A DNA stretch of 64,000 bases, taken from the NCBI RefSeq assembly GCF_004115975.1, contig NZ_SDDZ01000007.1, positions 124,001 to 188,000 of the forward strand. The letters run 5' to 3'. The notes beneath the pieces were generated by a model that saw nothing but the letters and a program-made list of their open reading frames with translations, was not told the DNA's origin and ran no database searches. A program made the position numbers and the translations under genes. Source of the DNA: Gelidibacter gilvus (GTDB taxonomy: Bacteria; Bacteroidota; Bacteroidia; Flavobacteriales; Flavobacteriaceae). This document shows, one piece after another, positions 60,396 through 64,000 of this stretch (position 1 is the first letter of the stretch; each line of letters begins with the position of its first letter).

Positions 60396-62879
60396 ATGCA
60401 TAAACTGCCCGTTTTTCTTTTTGTTCTATTGAGCCCTATTTTTGTATCACAAGCGCAAAAACTCCAATCCCCATCAGAGTTTCTTGGTTATCAATTGGGC
60501 ACCGAGTTTTCAAGGCACCATCAAGTGGTGGACTATTTTAAGATGGTAGCGGCTCAAATGCCCAATCACGTGAAACTTGAATCATACGGAGAGACTTATG
60601 AAAGACGACCACTTTACACGGCGATTATCTCTTCCGAAGAAAACATAAAAAACCTTGAAACTATCCGACAAAACCATCTAAAAAATGCGGGTATTCTTGA
60701 TGGGAATCTAACCTCCAACGACATTGCCGTGGTTTGGTTGAGCTATAATGTGCATGGGAATGAGGCGTCAAGTACTGAAGCTTCAATGAAAACCATTTAC
60801 ACCTTATTAAAAGAAAAACAAGAGTGGTTGAAAAACACTGTGGTAATCATTGATCCATGCTTGAATCCCGATGGTCGTGACCGATACGTCAATTGGTACA
60901 ATCAAACAAAAAGCACACCTTATGATATTGATCAACAAGCCAGCGAACAAAACGAACCTTGGCCAAGAGGCAGAGCCAACCACTACCTATTTGACCTCAA
61001 CCGAGATTGGGTTTGGGCGAGCCAAAAAGAAACTCAGGCACGACTAAAGGTTTATAACAAATGGTTGCCGCAAATCCACGTCGATTTCCACGAACAGGGC
61101 ATCAATGATCCGTATTATTTTGCGCCAGCCGCCGAACCTTTTCACGACATCATCACCGATTGGCAACGTGATTTTCAGACGCAAATTGGAGAAAATCACG
61201 CAAAATATTTTGACGCCAACGGTTGGCTGTACTTTACACAAGAGCGTTTTGATTTGCTCTACCCAAGTTATGGCGATACTTACCCAACTTATATGGGTGC
61301 TATTGGAATGACCTATGAGCAAAGTGGTCAAAAAGGCTTAGGGGTTTTGAATGACGAAGGTGACATTCTAACCTTAGTGGACCGTTTGGAACATCATTAT
61401 ATCACAGGTTTGTCTACGGTAGAGATGGCGTCTAAAAATGCTGAAAAACTGAATGCAGAATTCAAGAAGTTCTTCACAAACAAGAATCTCAAGTACAAAA
61501 GTTATGTTTTACGTGGTTCTTCTGATAAAATAGACGGACTGAAAGCATTATTAGATAAACACGAAATCACTTATGGTGCCGCGGCGTCAGGAAAGATTTC
61601 AGGTTACAGCTATAATGACAGCAAAAACGGCAACCGCAATGTGAATTCTGAAGACTTAGTGATCAGTGCCCATCAACCAAAGGGTCAGATGGTTCAAGTG
61701 CTATTTGAACCCCACACACATTTGGCTGATTCCATTACTTACGATATTACCGCTTGGAGTTTGCCTTATGCCTATGGATTGGATGCTGTGGCGAGCGCTA
61801 ATTTGGTCGGAACAACAACGATTGAAAAGACTCTAGAATTAAATGCTAAAAACGCCAATGCCGTAGCATATGTCGCCAAATGGGACCATATGAAGGACGC
61901 TGAGTTTTTAGCCGAATTATTAAAACAAAACATCAAAATCCGTTTCACAGAAAAACCTTTAACTACCAGGAATTCGGAATCTTTTGATCGGGGTGCCCTA
62001 ATTATAATCAGAGGTGACAATAAAAAAGTTGAAAATTTTGATGATATCGTCATTGCCGCCGCCAACAAGTTTAAGAGGAAAACGGTTGCTGTTACTAGCG
62101 GATTCTCAAAATCAGGTCCTGATTTTGGCTCGCCCGATGTCAAGTTGGTCAATAAACATAATATTGCAGTGCTCTCTGGCAACTACACCTCGTCTTTGGG
62201 CTATGGTGAATTGTGGCATTTCTTTGAACAGCAATTGCATTATCCTGTTACCTCAATCAATACCGATAATTTTGCAAGAACTAACCTCGACAAATACACG
62301 GTTTTGGTCATTCCAAACGGATATTACAGCAAATTCTTTAACGATTCCAATTTGGAAAAACTTCAAACTTGGGTCAAAAAAGGAGGGAAAGTGATTGCGA
62401 TTGATGGCGCTTTAAACATTTTCGCAGATCATAAAGATTTCGGTTTGAAGACCAACGCATCTAAAGACACTACCACTGTAAAAACTAACCTTATTGCATA
62501 TGCAGAACGCGAGCGTGAGGACACCAATAATTTGATTACGGGCACTATTTTTAAAACGGAAGTGGATCATACGCATCCACTGGCATTTGGCTATGACAAA
62601 AATTATTTTACTTTAAAATCAGGATCTACCGCTTATAGTTTGCTGGAAAAAGGCTACAATGTGGCCTACTTAGGTCAAACCCCGAAAAAAGCATCTGGAT
62701 TTGCCGGAAAGAACACCTTAAAAAATCTTGAAAACTCTCTGATTTTCGGTGAAGAACGCCTTGGTAACGGAAGTATCATCTATATGGTTGACAACATCCT
62801 TTTCAGGAACTTTTGGGAAAATGGCAAATTATTTTTTGTAAATGCCATTTTCTTCGTGAACAATAGTGCCTTCGAATAA
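60396..62879 (+). CDS. Secreted M14 zinc carboxypeptidase-family protein
   Basis: The 827-residue product has a signal peptide (residues 1-20, MHKLPVFLFVLLSPIFVSQA). The M14 domain (about 30-350) shows the zinc ligands His120 and Glu123 in NVHGNEASSTEAS and the third ligand in QIHVDFHEQG, plus NPDGRDRYVNW and the catalytic Glu in MTYEQSG. The remaining 470 residues are an uncharacterised C-terminal region with a class I GATase-like beta-alpha pattern (TVLVIPNGYYSKFF and KVIAIDGALNIF). It degrades peptides outside the cytoplasm. TATCTTTA at 60358-60365 is a near-consensus -7 element. Confidence 0.88.
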   Translation: MHKLPVFLFVLLSPIFVSQAQKLQSPSEFLGYQLGTEFSRHHQVVDYFKMVAAQMPNHVKLESYGETYERRPLYTAIISSEENIKNLETIRQNHLKNAGILDGNLTSNDIAVVWLSYNVHGNEASSTEASMKTIYTLLKEKQEWLKNTVVIIDPCLNPDGRDRYVNWYNQTKSTPYDIDQQASEQNEPWPRGRANHYLFDLNRDWVWASQKETQARLKVYNKWLPQIHVDFHEQGINDPYYFAPAAEPFHDIITDWQRDFQTQIGENHAKYFDANGWLYFTQERFDLLYPSYGDTYPTYMGAIGMTYEQSGQKGLGVLNDEGDILTLVDRLEHHYITGLSTVEMASKNAEKLNAEFKKFFTNKNLKYKSYVLRGSSDKIDGLKALLDKHEITYGAAASGKISGYSYNDSKNGNRNVNSEDLVISAHQPKGQMVQVLFEPHTHLADSITYDITAWSLPYAYGLDAVASANLVGTTTIEKTLELNAKNANAVAYVAKWDHMKDAEFLAELLKQNIKIRFTEKPLTTRNSESFDRGALIIIRGDNKKVENFDDIVIAAANKFKRKTVAVTSGFSKSGPDFGSPDVKLVNKHNIAVLSGNYTSSLGYGELWHFFEQQLHYPVTSINTDNFARTNLDKYTVLVIPNGYYSKFFNDSNLEKLQTWVKKGGKVIAIDGALNIFADHKDFGLKTNASKDTTTVKTNLIAYAEREREDTNNLITGTIFKTEVDHTHPLAFGYDKNYFTLKSGSTAYSLLEKGYNVAYLGQTPKKASGFAGKNTLKNLENSLIFGEERLGNGSIIYMVDNILFRNFWENGKLFFVNAIFFVNNSAFE

Positions 62880-62958
62880 TAAAGTACGACAACTAACAGC
62901 TAAAGTCATTTGGTACCTCTGTTTTATTTTGTATTTTAATAACAAAAAATAATAGGTT

Positions 62959-64000
62959 ATGAAAACTAAAATAAGTTTCGCGTTCCTCGCTTATAAATAC
63001 CATTTGCTCTGTGTCCTATTTATTGTTTTTGGCGGGATGACTAGTTTTGCACTCAACCTTTTCCAGGACCAAGAAGTAGTACAAACTTTTTCCGAATTTA
63101 AAGGCGTTGTGGTTGATAGCAAATCCAAAGCACCTTTATCATTTGCAACTTTAACTCTTGATGGAACGAATATCAGTACGGTGACCAATTCTGATGGCGA
63201 ATTCTTATTAAAAGTTCCGAATTCAATGCTCAACAACGCTATCAGTATCTCTTTTTTAGGATATCAAGTCAAGACAATTCCGCTTTCTAACTTAAATGGT
63301 GATGATATTCAAATTTTACTTGAAGAATCTATGATGCAGCTTTCAGAAGTTAAAATTAATGTACCCAAAGATGCGCAAACCTTGGTGAAGGCCGCTTTGG
63401 ACAAAAAGGGAGAACATTATATCAATGAAGAAACAATGATGACCGCTTTTTATAGGGAAACCATCAAAAAAAGACGTCGCGATGCCTCTTTATCTGAAGC
63501 GATCGTTGAAATTTATAGAGAACCTTATAGCTCTACTAAAGTAGATAAAATCAAACTTGTTAAAGCACGAAAAAGCACGGATTATACCCGACTGGACACC
63601 TTGGCGGTCAGATTGCAAGGCGGTCCTTTTAGCGCCCTTTATGCCGACATGATTAAATATCCACAATATATATTTCCTGAAAACAATCTTTCCGAGTATG
63701 AATTCTCTTTTGATACCCCAACTGAAATCAATGACCGTTCGGTTTATGTGGTAAAATTCAAACCACGAGCAGAACTTGAACAACCGTTGTATTATGGAAA
63801 ACTTTATATTGATGCCGAAACTTTTGCACTGATCAGCGCCATTTATAATTTGAATGTTGACAATCGGGAATTGGTATCACAAATGTTTGTCAGAAAAAAA
63901 CCCAATAAAGTTACCGTTTATCCAACAGAAGCCGCGTATCGCGTAGATTATAGAATCAAAGACGGCAAATGGTTTTATGGATATAGCAACCTTCAATTAA
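62959..64000 (+). CDS. CarboxypepD_reg-domain envelope protein (incomplete, runs off the window)
   Basis: An open frame from ATG 62959 continues to the end of the window, about 347 residues so far. A hydrophobic N-terminus (HLLCVLFIVFGGMTSF) is followed by a CarboxypepD_reg-like domain (about 45-128, FKGVVVDSKSKAPLSFATLTLDGTNI, TVTNSDGEFLLKVPN and ISISFLGYQ). The later part (FRETIKKRRR-like TAFYRETIKKRRRDASLSEAIVEIY) is that of a large Bacteroidota family of unknown function. It is probably outer-membrane or periplasmic. The 3' end is outside the window. Confidence 0.8.
   Translation, partial: MKTKISFAFLAYKYHLLCVLFIVFGGMTSFALNLFQDQEVVQTFSEFKGVVVDSKSKAPLSFATLTLDGTNISTVTNSDGEFLLKVPNSMLNNAISISFLGYQVKTIPLSNLNGDDIQILLEESMMQLSEVKINVPKDAQTLVKAALDKKGEHYINEETMMTAFYRETIKKRRRDASLSEAIVEIYREPYSSTKVDKIKLVKARKSTDYTRLDTLAVRLQGGPFSALYADMIKYPQYIFPENNLSEYEFSFDTPTEINDRSVYVVKFKPRAELEQPLYYGKLYIDAETFALISAIYNLNVDNRELVSQMFVRKKPNKVTVYPTEAAYRVDYRIKDGKWFYGYSNLQL

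Overview
The window looks like a chromosomal segment of a marine-type Flavobacteriaceae (Bacteroidota) bacterium. The evidence is AT-rich DNA, Bacteroidota promoters of the form TTTG-19/20-TAnnTTTG, flavobacterial lipoproteins with a C-S-S-D-D-D start (the surface-export type), type IX secretion (T9SS) C-terminal tails, a bacillithiol enzyme (BshC), ribosomal protein THX and a trpEGDCFBA operon. No rRNA, tRNA, CRISPR array, prophage or insertion sequence was recognised.

Layout. 0-1.2 kb: a MarR regulator and a YceI protein, with a palindromic operator over the promoter. 1.2-9.9 kb: the complete tryptophan operon. It starts with a promoter, an 18-residue leader peptide carrying three consecutive Trp codons and an intrinsic terminator (an attenuator), followed by a GIY-YIG nuclease gene and then trpE, G, D, C, F, B and A. 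The operon is riddled with short palindromes: they sit just upstream of several start codons, form a 182-183-bp tandem array between trpF and trpB, and lie inside trpF (three in-frame) and the 3' end of trpG. 9.9-13.4 kb: small lipoprotein, trmL, a GNAT-nitrilase fusion and an unknown protein. 13.4-14.0 kb: a 163-bp tandem repeat. 14-31 kb: mixed housekeeping and envelope genes (esterase, DUF805, VF530, RhlE-type helicase, two methyltransferases around a hydrolase, RluA, EEP-family lipoprotein, gamma-glutamyltransferase, DoxD/DoxA, serine hydrolase). 31-37.4 kb: mostly minus-strand genes (TspO-like, UDG-like, TPR, YaaA, RluD, PASTA), plus the tiny THX gene. 37.8-46.8 kb: ddl, coaD, alaS, then M23 peptidase-MerR-LemA-TPM-TPM, a VOC protein and a small Fe-S protein. 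46.9-56.9 kb: two tandem giant secreted proteins that retain every catalytic residue of fungal galactose oxidase, fused to LamG, discoidin-like and T9SS modules. 57.3-64 kb: a PLP decarboxylase, bshC, an M14 peptidase and the beginning of a CarboxypepD_reg protein cut by the window edge.

The most unusual part is the trp operon: a Trp-codon attenuator separated from trpE by a GIY-YIG gene, with a covarying palindrome family occupying translation start sites and coding sequence. The pair of T9SS-exported copper radical oxidase homologues is the second. Positions are read from the sequence; family names come from recognisable motifs and were not checked against a database.
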